Made by a program: the position numbers and the translations under genes
Shown: piece by piece, positions 48,315 to 60,252 of the stretch
How positions within the stretch are numbered: the first letter of the stretch is position 1
How the letters are laid out: each line of letters begins with the position of its first letter
DNA from: Mytilus trossulus
Taxonomy: Eukaryota; Mollusca; Bivalvia; Mytilida; Mytilidae
Assembly (NCBI RefSeq): GCF_036588685.1
Contig: NC_086376.1
Coordinates: forward strand, 12,539,911 to 12,603,910
Direction: 5' to 3'
DNA: 64,000 nucleotides
Notes under the pieces: generated by a model
The model's database searches: none
The model's input: the letters and a program-made list of their open reading frames with translations, nothing else
What the model was told of the DNA's origin: nothing

Positions 48315-48933
48315 CTCTTGGTTATACTGTAAAATTTTGTAAAAGTAAAAAAAAAACGAAAAAAGTAATAGCATAAATGAAAATCAATATTTTATCCTCT
48401 CAGCTGAAGGACAAATGAAGTCTTCTTTGTTTTAGAATAACCCTATTCTATTTGACTGATATACAAAATATTCATACAAATACGCTATACATGCAGCGAT
48501 ACATTTTAGTTTTCCCTATTTAATACAAATGTTTCGACCTGAAAGGTCTTTGTCAATGATTGTTGAATATTACAAATAATTAAACTGTTTACTGTAAATT
48601 GTAGCCTAGCTAAGCAATGTTTTATATCTTTTCTGTGTTTCATGCCAGACCTTAAAGTAAAAATAAAGGAAATATTGAAGTCTATATAAATAATAACCAC
48701 GAAGTTGGTATAACGTAAACTCAGAAATCACTGTCAGTCTGGGTCTCGATTGCAGAGTGATGATGGAAGTTTTTAACGACCTTGACGGCTATACAGCCCT
48801 CGCACGGTCGGTTTGCCGAATGGTCTAATTAGTTCCACTTTCATATGTTAAGCTTTTCAATACTGAGGTTTTGAGTTTCAGTCCCGCACGTAGCAAATGC
48901 GTTTGACTGTCGGTGATTCACTCCGAGCACTTG
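48315..48933. other. Intergenic, dispersed repeat remnants
   Basis: No gene seen. A block at 48770-48895 (CCTTGACGGCTATACAGCCC, then GCCGAATGGTCTAATTAG and a GAGTTTCAGTCCC motif) has weak tRNA-like A- and B-box resemblance and may be a tRNA-derived repeat. Confidence 0.35.
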
Positions 48934-49519
48934 AGGGCATACGATACAGCTACAGGGAAGGTAATGACGTTGTTAACGTAATTTGTTATTTTCGCGACGT
49001 CAAACTGTGACATATCGGGAAAAGATGCATTTTTCGACTGATTTTTATCATTCAAACTGATTTAATTTGAAAACAAGTTCATTTTTTCAAAACGGCATTT
49101 TGTTTCATTTTGCAGGGAGATTATATGACCCAAATTTTATAAAACTGTAAAAAGAGGATTTGTTTTAATTTTGATAAACATGCAGTAAAAAATGACGTTT
49201 TTTCCTCAATTCATGAACATTTGATAAATATGAGTTATTTCTGAATACAAAATTGCATGTTTTTTAAGAATAATTATAAAATACAGAAATTACCGATTAT
49301 TTAACAAAAAAAAATTTATGTCTTTCTTTCGAAAAAGAAATTACGGCAACAAATCTGAATTTTGAGCAAATATACAAAATTTCGACCTCATTTTTCTCAA
49401 AAAGTAGCACATGAAGGTATATTTTTTATTACATATTTGATTTAATCAGGTAAAAAATAGCCTATATGCAAATTTTCATGAACTTGTAAATACAGGATCA
49501 AAACTGTATCGTATGCCCT
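48934..49519. mobile_element. 586-bp MITE-like element
   Basis: The ends AGGGCATACGATACAG and CTGTATCGTATGCCCT are perfect inverted repeats of 16 bp. The interior is AT-rich and non-coding. No clear target-site duplication was found. Confidence 0.65.
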
Positions 49520-51447
49520 TAAGATTTCCTTCACCAATAAAAACAAATATAAAAATCTATTAATCTTCATATTTTTTAATGATCTATTATTGATTTAAAT
49601 GTGTGATGGAATGGATTATTTTTCATCAGGCACCAAAATCATATATTTTAAAAAGGGCGACCACATAATTTTCCATGCATATCATCAAAAAAACAATAAC
49701 GCCATATTTAATCTTTAAAATGTCTTCTTAGTAACCGTTCGTGCTTTAATTCATGTTATACCGCGGTTACCAAGAAAAACTGTTAATAAGTATTTGCCGT
49801 AGAGTCCTATCTAAAACCATGTTTCACAGTGGAAGATATTTTTAATTCTAATGCAATTATTTTGTAACAATTGTTCTGATTGGATGACAGCAAGCGTAAA
49901 ATTCTCTATCTCCTTGTCTGTAACTAGGGAAGCCGACATTTTGAATTTCGGAATGTATTGACATGCTATTTCTACAATAATGAATTTCAGATTATTTCTA
50001 AAACCAAGAATTTTAGATTGGCACTAACTATGGCGTCTGTTTGTTTACTTCACACATTGTTGTCAGTACAATGGAATTTTATGCGACTGTCATACAAGTG
50101 AGAGGTTTAGCCCTTTAAAAGCAGATTTAATCCACCATTTTCTACATTAGAAAATGCCTGTACCAAGTCAGGAATATGATATCTATTCGTTTGATGTGTT
50201 TGAGCTTTAAATTTTGATATATCTATTCGTTTGATGTGTTTGAGCTTTAAATTTTGCTATTTGATTTTGTTTTGGTCGTTTTGGTGATTTTCCGTTTTGA
50301 ATTTTCCTCGGAATTTAGTATTTTTGTGATTTACCTTTTTTGAACCAATTTGCGGTCTTCTTCTCAAAGTTATTCATAGTTTTTGTTTTTGCATAACAGC
50401 GGAAGTTAAAAAATGATTGAATTTTAATTTTAAATGTTTAAGCACCGATTCAACCTTGAAAGATGAAATTATCTTACCGACACAGTAATAGGTTATAATA
50501 AGTTTCTGACCTGTCGACTCTAAAATAATAAATATCATTATAAACGACTATAAGTAATTTCAAAATAGTTAAATTTAAATTAACATTACTTTCAATGATG
50601 AAGGATACGTAAGTGTTCTGACCATGAATTCTTGTGTTAACCTTTGGGAGTCTATTTTATGGAAATTTGGGCGAAAAGTTTATTTCAATTTCAAATCTCA
50701 CTACAAAATTATTAAATGAAATCTAATTTTATATTATACCATGTATTGTGTAAAAATAAATTTAACACAAAACATGTGTAATATATGAAGCATCTAACAA
50801 TAATACTGTATTTTTTTTAAACTTTTGATCATGATCTTGAATGACGTATAATGTACATGAGGTACGCCAATAGCATAAATTTCTATGTAATAAATCACAA
50901 GCGCTTGTGGCATATGCCCCTTTTAAAAAATAAATTGATGGTTAGCAGTTTTTTTTTATGCTCTTATCAATACGATTTAAAGTTAACGCCAATATATAAG
51001 TGATGCTCTTAACTGTTATAGACCACCAAAAACAAGAGTTGAGGGGCGTCTAAAATATCTAATCGAACTATATAGTTTTTACAACTGGTTTCCCCTCAGA
51101 CATCTGCATATGCACTAGTCTCTGTTTCCGAGACGCGTACCTCTGGGCGTCTGTCTTCATCGTGTAAATATATGTTGTCCTTTATTTGAATGTGTGCTTT
51201 TTATTATATAATTTATACTTCAAAATAGAACCAATAAAAAGTATTGGAACGAAAGAACTGGAGGTATATATGAGGAAGTTTGAAAGAGTGATAGTCGTCT
51301 AAATTAAATCTATATTTTAGTCACTCTTCTCACGATTATTATCTATGCGAAAAGTCAAAATCATGTCGTACCACAGTAATTATAGTTAATTTCGAAACTC
51401 AATTAAAATCGAATTTGCAACGTGTCAGGAAGTATGGCAAATACCAG
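49520..51447. other. Intergenic with a family A repeat
   Basis: 50035-50330 is an inverted family A copy (landmarks CATACAAGTGAGAGGTTTAG, GTACCAAGTCAGGAATATG and a directly repeated 46-bp piece containing ATCTATTCGTTTGATGTG at about 50180-50260). No gene was found in the remainder. Confidence 0.5.
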
Positions 51448-51455
51448 TATAAAAA
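51448..51455 (+). promoter_or_regulatory. TATA box of the secreted-protein gene
   Basis: TATAAAAA lies about 30 bp upstream of ATCAGAGTCACCACAAG, which fits a transcription start near 51475-51480. The next donor, at 51504, ends a short non-coding first exon. Confidence 0.55.
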
Positions 51456-51477
51456 CTGTCAGATATCAGAGTCACCA

Positions 51478-51503
51478 CAAGTGTGTGGACATCAAGCAAC
51501 AAG
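51478..51503 (+). other. Probable 5' UTR exon of the secreted-protein gene
   Basis: Short exon ending CAACAAG|GTAAGAAG. Its start is inferred from the TATA spacing. No ATG precedes the donor. Confidence 0.5.
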
Positions 51504-52194
51504 GTAAGAAGCCACGGATAAATCAAGTTTTGTGACGTTTCACTTTAATAGTTTTAATTAACACTAATGTTTCTACATTTTCCATATTTTTTTGTTTAAT
51601 CTGACAAATTATACGTTATATTTTCATGTATCGAACAGAAAGCATTTTCACATCCGATATCACACATTGATGATGTTGCTAAAATCTGCCGAAGGTTTTC
51701 GAATACATTTACAATATAATTATTATCTTTATTTAGCATAAAGCGTCTTTTAAATAAACTTTCATTTTTTTTTAATTTGAAATCATTAATGTACTACGAT
51801 TAAGCAGACACAATGTAACTTTACTACAAATGCCCTATGCATTGAATGTTCCACTGGTGGAGAAACATCGCACTTAATTATTCATTTGACTTTTCGTACC
51901 AATGATAAAATTAAATTTACACCAACATTTTATAAATTGTACGAATTTCAAAATCAGAAAAGTTATCTTAATTTTTTTTTCGATTGCTAGAATTTAAATA
52001 GTCGAGTCGTTATATTTCATTTACAATGATCACTCTCCTTTACCGATTAGTGATAGATATGCAATATTATAAGTGGCGTTTATTTATTCGTGTGACACAC
52101 CTTCTTTATTATCGTCATGATTTTTTTATGCTTCAGCTGTGATAGTAAAACGTTCCGTTAATAAATTGAACAAGTTCTATAGACACATAAAAAA

Positions 52195-52345
52195 GGATGC
52201 TGTAGTATGATTGCCGATGAGAAAACTCTCAACAAGAGACCAACTGACACAGAAATAAACAAGTCAAACAACTATATGTCACCACACGGCCTCAACAATG
52301 ACCAAAGCCCAAACCGCATAGTCAGCTATAAAAGTCATAGTTAAA
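52195..52345 (+). repeat. Dispersed repeat in intron 1 of the secreted-protein gene
   Basis: Landmarks are ATGATTGCCGATGAGAAAAC, CAACAAGAGACCAACTGACA and CATAGTCAGCTATAAAAG. Related pieces occur at 44222-44285 (inverted) and 45500-45545. Confidence 0.5.
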
Positions 52346-52418
52346 ATGCGAAAAAAAAAAAACAAAGTGACGTTATCAGAAAACATTTTCATTTTTTTAT
52401 TACTTTCTTTTTAGAAAA

Positions 52419-52490
52419 ATGAGGCTAGTACTCGCACTTGTGCTCTTGGTAACTGCCATTCAATGCAGGCCGATGAATAATGACCAAAAG
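52419..52490 (+). CDS. Secreted-protein exon 2: signal peptide
   Basis: The acceptor is TTTCTTTTTAG four bases before the ATG. Encodes 24 residues starting MRLVLALVLLVTAIQC. The donor AAG|GTACGC is in phase 0. Confidence 0.75.
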
Positions 52491-55400
52491 GTACGCATTT
52501 TTTACTTTTACTAATTTTCATCATTTTGATTTTTTTCTCCCAAATAATTCTTAAATTTCGGCTTTCCAAACTTATTGTCTCGAGCGTCTATAATGAAAGG
52601 CTTGAAAAAAAATCACGTAGAAACACCAGTCAGCGCTTCGGTGTTGTCAATTATATTGTAGTTTTTATAAAATTTACTGTTTGCAAAAGAATGAATTATT
52701 CGAAATACTAAGGATTTTTTTTTCCCAGGCATAGATTACCTTCAACAAATGTGGTCCATTTTTTTTTAATTTTGGGTCCTCAATGCAACATCTATTTCCA
52801 TTTATATACTTGTTTGGCTTTCTAACATTTTTGATCTGAGCGTTACTGTATTGTCTTATGTAGACGAAACGCGCGTCTGGTATATCAAATTAAAAGCTTT
52901 TTTTTACAACCCTTGTTCAATCCTTGAAAGTATCATCTGTTCAGTACCCGTTGAATTAACATGGAATTAACGTTCCAGTTGAGTGTAAATTGTCAATTCA
53001 TGTATGATATACATGCACTAAAAATAAGATTTCAGCTTCGTCAGAAAAAGTTAACTTTACCGGGTCATTGGCATCAGTTTATGTTCTTTTGGTTTTTATA
53101 TTGCGAAACGGTTTTAATTTTGAGCTTTCGCAACATTTGGTCTCGAGGGTAATACCGTATCTATTGTATTGCATGTAAAACTTGTCATGGGCACAGCAAT
53201 CTTTATCATACAATTTTCCAACACACTGGTGGCTGTCCCGAAGGTTTCAACCGCCGATCAGCCAATAATTTTGTATTCAGTTATACATAAAGTATCATTT
53301 TATGAATTATTTGATTGTACAAGACTTTGGTTGCAACCCTCTTAATCAAAGTTGGTTTTCAATGTTCTGCAAAGACCCTTTCGGTTTAAATGCTCTCTAA
53401 AGTTTGATATTTTAGGTTTTCAAAACGTGTGGTCATCATCACATATGTTGAATGCTATTCCGGAAATACATGTTGTGCATGCGCACAGAAATCTGTAGCA
53501 TATGTCTTTGCTTTTGTCCATAGTCAATTTGTTTGTAATTCGGAGTCTTTATTTTCTATTACAGTTATTTGGAATTTTTTGTTAACAATTTAAAATGTGT
53601 TCTTTATTTCTTTGTTTATTTTAGAGAAGAGACTCGGAAAATGAAGTACAAAACTCCGACGAAAAAGAGTACGTAGAAAACGTAATTAAATATGTTTTTA
53701 CCTCTTTACTCAGTAGTTCACTACACCTTTGTTTTATATGTATAAATGTATATATAGAAAGCAAATAATTGATTATCTTGGTAAACTTATTTTAATTTTG
53801 AGTATCACAAATCTAACAATATGCTTGAAATAATTAAGAATGTTTTCAAATATCATGTTAAAATGTATACTTGCATGTACAATATGCCTGTATGAAAAAA
53901 AAAAGTAAAATCACAAAAATACTGCACTCCGAAGAAAATTCAATCGGAAAGATCATAATCATATGGCAAAATCAAATGACAAAACACATTAAAAACGTAT
54001 GGACAACAACTGACATATTCTTGACTTGGTACAAGCATTTTCAAATGTAGAAAGTGTTCCCTCTGTGAAGAATATTAAAGTTTCTGAAAAAATTCCTCTG
54101 ACTGAAGAGATATATAGTTATTGTTATTGTTTCTTTCTTTCCTCATTTTATTGATATCATAGTATGTAATGATAAAGTAATACACGTTTTAAATTGTTGG
54201 TATTTTAACAGAAATAAAAGAGCTTCATGGTATTCAAGTTACTCTACGTCAGGGTCAGGGTCAGGATACCCATTTTTTAAGAAGAAGAAACCTAAACAGC
54301 ACGTATATGTAGTTAACGATACTAGATTTTCCGACAGGTATTTATGATTAATAAATCAAAATTTCAAAGATAAAGGCAACAGTTGTATACCGCTGTTCAA
54401 CATTCATAAATTGATAGAGAAAAAACAAATCCGGGTTACAAACTAAAACTGAGGGAAACGTATCAAATATAAGAGAACTTAGAAAATTATAAACAACAGG
54501 GACATATTAGAGAAGTAATTCACCTCTCAAATTGCTGATATTTTGACCGAACTAAAAGATTAACATGTTATAATGGTAACTATGTGTCAGGGTGATGATA
54601 TCCATTTCAGAAGCAGAAATCTTTACTCAGAGATATATGTATCTAATGATTCTAGATTAGGGAACAACAGATTTCTGTCGTTATTGATCACTATTATATA
54701 TAAATGGTAATCAACAGTGTAATAAGCAAACACATAGCTTTTTTTCAGTAATGATAATTTAAAAGCAATGTTTCTTTTTGCTCACAATACACTAAGTACG
54801 AAAATGTTTAAATATAGACTTTTCGATAAAAAGATATAACAACTGTTACTTTGTTGTTCTACTTAAGAAGGTGTCCATTGAAAAAACAGGCAGTGGATGG
54901 CACATGACATATTTTGTTTTCAAAATTTGTTCATCTATTTCATATCACAAATTCATTCTTTCTCAAAGTTATTTTTTTTTATTAACTGCAACAAATAAAG
55001 AGAAAAAAAATACATAGAAAGCAATGAAAATTCATTGAAAAAGGGAGATAACTCTTCATTTTGTACAAAATTTTGTTGCATTGTTAGTGAACATTAAATT
55101 AATTTCCGAGCCATCCACTGTTGATTCAAAAATATCTTTGACATATATATATTTTGTATAATAAAAACATTGCATTGGAACCAAAAATTCAGTGGGAAAA
55201 AAAATATGTTGTGCCACCCATGTCGTAGGATTTGCCTGACATTTACTTGGACAGCCTCTTAAACTGTAATGCAAACGAAGTTTACCGATGTTCAATCTAA
55301 ATAAATTAAGAAAATGCAAATCATGATATAAAAAAGGAGGCAACTGAATGGAACAAGAGTGCGTTGTCGACAGGGTTAGCATTGTTTGCTTTGCATCTAA

Positions 55401-56607
55401 CCATGTGAATCACTATCAGTCAAAACGACTACTCTTCTGGTATCTTATTGAAAGATACAATACCGCGAGAACATGTCGCTACTGAGTTGTGACACAAACA
55501 CATTGTATTGGTCAACCAATTCGTTATTGTGAACTTAAAACGTATGTAGTGTCGATTTGTTTCCCTCTAAATTATGTTGAAGAATGTGATGTGTAAGGGG
55601 CACATCCCTATAACAAAATTTCGTATAGTGCTAACATGCACGAGCGTTACGTGTTATTGTACTCCATCAGTTATGTAAACTCCATACGACAGAGAATATT
55701 TTGTATATTTGATTTTTGTAGGTGGGATCCTTTTGATTACGGCAAAAGGTAAGTTCTTTTTTAAAGCAATGGCAGAAAACTATAGCATGTGTCTTTGTCG
55801 TATTTCGAGATAATTATCATTAATTATGACTATGTTTTACGACAACAATAGATATCTACAATAAGTACAATAAAACACTAAGTTCTGGAAACCAGTATGT
55901 GTAAAAGGGCCGGAATCCCGTCCATCACTGATATAATAAGAGCCAATATTCTGTATTGTTAAATTTTTATGTTATTCAGTCGTGTAAGAGTAGATTTCTC
56001 AGATAATACAAATTTGTAACGGAATGTGTGGTGAATTTATCTATTTGTTTTTGAAACAAAACAATAAATGCCACTGAACACAATTATTTTCTTTATTTCC
56101 TGAAAGCACTGCATTTGTAACGAAATTGAAGTTCCTTCATAATATAAGTTCCATTGGAACACATATTTATATAGTACTGTATTTGTACATAACGGATTAA
56201 ACGGTACAGAATATTTGAGTATTTTTCGTTTCTCGTTTTTTGTCCATGGATTAGACCGTTGGAGTATCATAAGTAATCATTACTTTTCTCCAATCGATAA
56301 TATTAAAGAAGATTATGTTTGCTCGTTATGATTTTTGGTAACAATTTATTCTTAAATGTCGTAGTAATAACCAGGAATGGAATTAGTGTTTCTTCACTTA
56401 TATTTCAAATTCTTAGATGAATAATGGGAAACGCGACATTAATGTCAAGAAAGCTTTTACTGAATAACGAAAGCCACATCATATCAATGCATGAGTTCTT
56501 ACATGGTAAATGCAAATCTTGATACAAATTTTCATGATCAACAAAAAATGATTGTTTTATCCCTAATTTCCATTTTTAGAGATACTAAGAAGATGAATGC
56601 GGTATAA
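52419..56607 (+). CDS. Small secreted protein, possible prohormone-like precursor
   Basis: Coding exons 52419-52490, 53625-53668, 54212-54337, 55722-55748 and 56580-56607 join in frame to 98 residues plus stop (intron phases 0, 2, 2, 2). Residues 1-16 are a clean signal peptide, with probable cleavage near IQC-RPM. The mature part is hydrophilic. It has basic clusters at KRR, NKR, KKKK and YGKR, separating an acidic spacer, a Ser/Tyr/Gly-rich segment (SWYSSYSTSGSGSGYPFF) and a segment ending DPFDYGKR. Gly-Lys-Arg is the usual signal for cleavage and C-terminal amidation, so a neuropeptide precursor is possible. A secreted effector or matrix peptide is equally open. I do not recognise the family. 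No cysteine remains after the signal peptide. Confidence 0.65.
53625..53668 (+). CDS. Secreted-protein exon 3: acidic spacer
   Basis: The acceptor is TTTGTTTATTTTAG and the donor GA|GTACGT. Encodes RRDSENEVQNSDEKE. Together with the Lys ending exon 2 it makes a KRR site. Confidence 0.65.
53900..54060 (+). repeat. Dispersed repeat, family A copy
   Basis: Landmarks are ATACTGCACTCCGAAG, ATGGCAAAATCAAATGAC and CTTGACTTGGTACAAGC. Lies in the intron before exon 4. Confidence 0.6.
54212..54337 (+). CDS. Secreted-protein exon 4 (main mature segment)
   Basis: The acceptor is GTATTTTAACAG and the donor AG|GTATTTATG. Symmetric phase 2, 126 nt. Encodes ASWYSSYSTSGSGSGYPFF, a KKKK cluster and VYVVNDTRFSD. 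It is the duplicated exon of this locus. Confidence 0.75.
54365..54515 (+). repeat. Dispersed repeat separating exon 4 from its decayed copy
   Basis: Landmarks are AAAGGCAACAGTTGTATACC and ACAAATCCGGGTTACAAACT. Related pieces occur at 16316-16400 and 59612-59655. Confidence 0.55.
54550..54670 (+). pseudogene. Decayed tandem copy of exon 4
   Basis: Aligns by eye with exon 4 and its upstream flank: AAATTGCTGATATTTTGACC against AAATTGTTGGTATTTTAACA before the junction, GTGTCAGGGTGATGATATCC against GTCAGGGTCAGGATACCC, and GATTCTAGATT...ACAACAG against GATACTAGATT...CGACAG at the end. The acceptor AG has become CG and the donor GT has become AT, so it cannot splice. Confidence 0.7.
54880..55470. 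repeat. Non-coding block, probable dispersed repeat
   Basis: Contains AGTGGATGGC (54891) and an inverted GCCATCCACT (55111). Its open frame on the minus strand has no recognisable protein character. Possibly a repeat; weakly supported. Confidence 0.3.
55722..55748 (+). CDS. Secreted-protein exon 5 (27 nt): amidation-type site
   Basis: The acceptor is GATTTTTGTAG and the donor AG|GTAAGTTC. Encodes R-WDPFDYGK with the following R completed by exon 6, giving GKR. Symmetric phase 2. Confidence 0.65.
56580..56607 (+). CDS. Secreted-protein terminal exon
   Basis: The acceptor is TTTCCATTTTTAG. Encodes DTKKMNAV then TAA at 56605-56607. Confidence 0.6.
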
Positions 56608-57960
56608 TAGAAACGATTGATAAGTTGGTAGTGCTTGACCATGGAGGAAATGAAGATCACACAAAGTACCATTGGACATACAATAAAACTTACAATATAA
56701 TACACATACTTTCATGTTTTTATGCCGATTCATTTGCAATCATATAAATATAAACAACAAACATAAACATACAAACCATACTAAATGACCTATTAAAGGG
56801 TGCTTACAATGAAAAACAAATGTTTTGCTACTTGCGAATTGATAGAGCCTTTCCTTTCCGATGTTGAGACTATGATATTGCCTTGTGAAACAAGACAAAG
56901 TGAGGGCAACAGATACCAGTAGGACAGTCAAACTCATAGATCGACATACAAAGAAACGCACATGTATCAAAATTTGTATATTTTACTTTAAACTGTTTCT
57001 GCATTCTCAGTTGATATTCGAAATGATAGATTCCATGTTACGGACCAATGTTCATTGGAGATATAAACATAAAAATGAAAATGTGGTATGATTGGGAATC
57101 ACTTATGGAAACCACTTCTTATAACGTTTGTTTTATAATCAATCAAACTTCTTGTAGTCCTGTTTATATACCTATATGGAGTTATTTTATTTCAGACCGA
57201 CAGGTCATTCTTTTTCAGAATCAACCCGGACGATACCATGTTTCAATGATATATGCTCCAAGGCATAAAATAATGACCTGTGTGAGGTCATTATTTTCCT
57301 TGATAAACATTCAATCTACAATCTCCTTCAAAACTTTAATCGTCTAATAGTTTTTTGTTGCCGATTTGGATTTTTTTTTTTAAAGTTCAATTGATGATAG
57401 GTGTAAAAGAAACCGTCATTGTAGTCCCGCATTTTAATTTTAGAAACAAATAACGTGAAGTTTTGTTAATTTATCGTTACAATAAAGAAACATTATCATA
57501 TATATGTCAGATGAATTTTAATGTAGACTTTCATAAAATAAATCAAGATTTAATATTACTGTGTAAGATTTTGAAAATCTTATTGAGTCAAACTGAATAG
57601 GTTGATTGATTTTTGGTTGCCTGCTTAACGTCCAGTGCCAAATATTTCATGCATGTTCTGAACGATACACACTGAATAGGAAATCATACCGTGACCTACA
57701 TGTATTTATATTCGTCTTCGTGTCAGTTCTTAACTATTTTAGATTTATGTATACCTTTTACTTTATCAAATGATCAACTAATAAGATAATCTTATATTCT
57801 ATTAAATAACATTAATGTAACTCAAAAAAGGGTCGGGTGCGGAGAGTATATAATTATATCCTGATTATCTTTTAATAAAATGTATTGATATTCAAAAGAC
57901 AATCTTTCTGAATTTTTCATTCGATTCAAGTAAAAATGTTAAAAAAATAACCACTTTTCC
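56608..57960. other. Intergenic or 3' UTR, no gene seen
   Basis: AT-rich sequence without exon-like signals. Short open frames here lack domain features and splice context. Confidence 0.4.
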
Positions 57961-58030
57961 GGGGTGTCAGGATTGTTCAAAGAAAGACCTCCCTCCGATC
58001 GGTCTTTCATTTGATCAATCCTAACACCCC
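57961..58030. repeat. Strong hairpin, about 29-bp stem
   Basis: Arms GGGGTGTCAGGATTG...AAAGACC and GGTCTTTC...CAATCCTAACACCCC pair with a few mismatches around a loop of about 11 bases (57990-58000). No T-tract or gene is next to it; probably a small foldback element. Confidence 0.7.
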
Positions 58031-58224
58031 TCGGTGTGTTCTACGACAAGAAAAACTTTAAAATATAAATTATCTATAACATAAACACTACATGCTTTCA
58101 ATTACTTTATTTCTGAGAGGGTGATAAAAACAAATTATTAATCTTTAACAAAATTTTCGATTTAAGCAGAATCTGAGAATCAAAGTAAAATCACTAAATA
58201 ACTTAACTCCGAGGAAAATTCAAA

Positions 58225-59080
58225 ATAAGTAGTTATCAAAGGTATCAGGATTATAATTTAATACGCCAGACGCGCGCTGCTTCTCCATAAGAATAATCAG
58301 TGACGATAAGATCAAAATAGTTATAAAGCCAAACAAGTACAAAGTTGAAGAGCATTTCTTTTTTTTTCTTTCTTTAGTCCTTGCTACGCCTTGTTGCGAA
58401 TAGGGCAAGGATGAATAGCATTGAGGACCCTAACATTCCAAAAAAATTGGGCCACATATGGCTAAGGTTATCTATTCCTGGGATAATAAAATCCTTATTC
58501 TTTCGAAAAATTCAAAGTTTGGTAATAGGAAATTAAAAACAATTAATGACCATATAATTGATATTGATGTCAACACCGAAGTGCTGACTACTGGGCTTGT
58601 GATAGTAGCATTGACCAATAAAATCGGGCATTTTTCCCTGAAATATAAAGATAAGCACCATATCTTGTATTGTTTAAACATATTTATTTATAGTGATTGG
58701 GAAACAAGTTATTGCAACTTACAATAATCTCTTTTCACTTTGCGGGTGCGAGTACTGCCTAGTAGCGGCATGGACCTGCTCTCTTTCGAAATCTACAAGG
58801 GTGTCTTTTACATGCAAGATATATTGAAATCTGTTAACACGTGTCCGCCATTTATCGTCCGGATAAGAACATCTTTAGTATTTCGAATAATAGAATGTTT
58901 TATATGTCCTTTTCCTGTATTTAGCAAAACTTTTAGGAGTTTTGGTCCTCAATGCTCTTCAAATTCGTACTTTATTTGGCCTTTCAACTTTTTTGGATTC
59001 GAGCGTCACTGATGAGTCTTTTATAGACGAAACGCGCGTCTGGCGTATATACTAAATTTAGTCCTGGTAACTATGATGAG
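58225..59080. repeat. Family B repeat copies in both orientations
   Basis: 58225-58490 is one copy (CAGACGCGCGCTGCTTCTCC) and 58880-59080 an inverted one (GACGAAACGCGCGTCTGGCG). They enclose about 0.4 kb of AT-rich sequence with no convincing gene. Confidence 0.55.
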
Positions 59081-59174
59081 TTTATTTTCCCCCTGTTTTT
59101 GTAATTCCCACGCGATGTTTACCATATTTTCCGCCCATGCTAAAATGTCAATCGTTTACAAATTTTTATATAAA

Positions 59175-59360
59175 TAAAAAGTTCCTTATCAAAGGGCAAA
59201 TTCAAAAGTTTAAACAAATCAAACGAATGGGAAATACTGTCTTATATCTAACCTGGTACAGGCATTTCTTATTTTTAAAAAAAATGTCTATATATCTAGC
59301 TAAACCTCTCTCTGGTATGCCGGTGACATACGATTCCATAATATTGACAACAATATGTGA
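59175..59360 (+). repeat. Dispersed repeat, family A copy
   Basis: Landmarks are TTATCAAAGGGCAAATTC, CAAACGAATGGGAAATAC and AACCTGGTACAGGC, followed by TGACATACGATTCCATAATA. An inverted related copy lies at about 59815-59945. Confidence 0.55.
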
Positions 59361-60117
59361 ACAAAACAAACAGACACGAAAAGTAAAAAATGTACAAAAT
59401 AGAAGTTCAAAATTCATCATTATCTTTATCACTTTAACAATAACTAGATTATGTGAATTTTTTTAATAAATATTATCAATATGTGTGAATATGGTGAGTA
59501 AAAACACAAACATCTTTCCGATACAGCTATATACTTATAGTTCTTTATTATATTTATATTCTAGAAAATGGGTTATTAAATATTTTCTCGTGAAAGCAAA
59601 CTTGCTTGTAAAATTGGCCAGTATACTGCTGTTCAAAATTCATAAATCGATTCCACGAAGTGAAATCCTGACTTGGTACACACATTTTGATAATATCTAT
59701 AAAAAAGCACACGATTTTGTTATTTTTCAAGTGATGAAACGTTTTAAATTTTAATACAATGTTGGCTACAATACCCCTACATTTGAGACTTTTGCCTATT
59801 GCGTATATTTAGTTTGTTCACACATTAGTGGCAATATAATGGAATTTTATGTCATATAAAAGAGAGGTTTAGCTAGATGTAAAACAAGTTTTAATCCATT
59901 ATGTTCCACATAAGAAAATGCCTGTACCAAATCAGGAGAATTAATTTCAGATTTTGAAAGCGTTGCCACTGTGAAACATATTAAAGTTTCTGAAAATTTA
60001 CTTTGACTGACCAAATAAAACTTTATCTTTTTTTATCTTTTACTTTCTTTTCTCATTTCGTTGATGTATTATAAAAAACCATGTTGTTTTCGCTGCTCTA
60101 AAATTCTCACATTGCAG

Positions 60118-60252
60118 ATATTTTTACGGAAAATATAACAGATCAACTTGGTTTAGTAGTTGTCTGTATCAGGGTATATATCCACTGAAAAAATATAAAC
60201 AACAAGGATTGGACAAATTCCTTTCTAAGGATTTTAGATATAGTCACGGAAG
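60118..60252 (+). CDS. Paralogous copy of secreted-protein exon 4
   Basis: Exon of 135 nt with acceptor CACATTGCAG and donor AG|GTATTTG, symmetric phase 2 like exon 4. It encodes a related pattern: NRSTWFSS, a Tyr/Gly stretch, PLKKYKQQ, then KDFRYSHG, against SWYSS...FFKKKK...DTRFSD in exon 4. The upstream intron flank is also similar (ATATTAAAGTTTCTGAAAAT at about 59978 against ATATTAAAGTTTCTGAAAAA at 54074), so this is a segmental duplicate. I did not find matching signal-peptide or terminal exons, so it may be part of a second gene, an extra exon of the first gene, or an orphan. Confidence 0.5.

Noticed and set aside
48820..48895. tRNA gene
   Set aside because: Weak A- and B-box resemblance only, and no cloverleaf could be drawn. 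More likely a tRNA-derived repeat remnant.
55056..55382. 108-codon minus-strand frame as a gene
   Set aside because: No recognisable domain, no splice context, and it lies in a probable dispersed repeat.
57961..58030. Bacterial-type terminator
   Set aside because: The stem is strong, but the context is eukaryotic and intergenic with no adjacent gene end. A small foldback repeat fits better.
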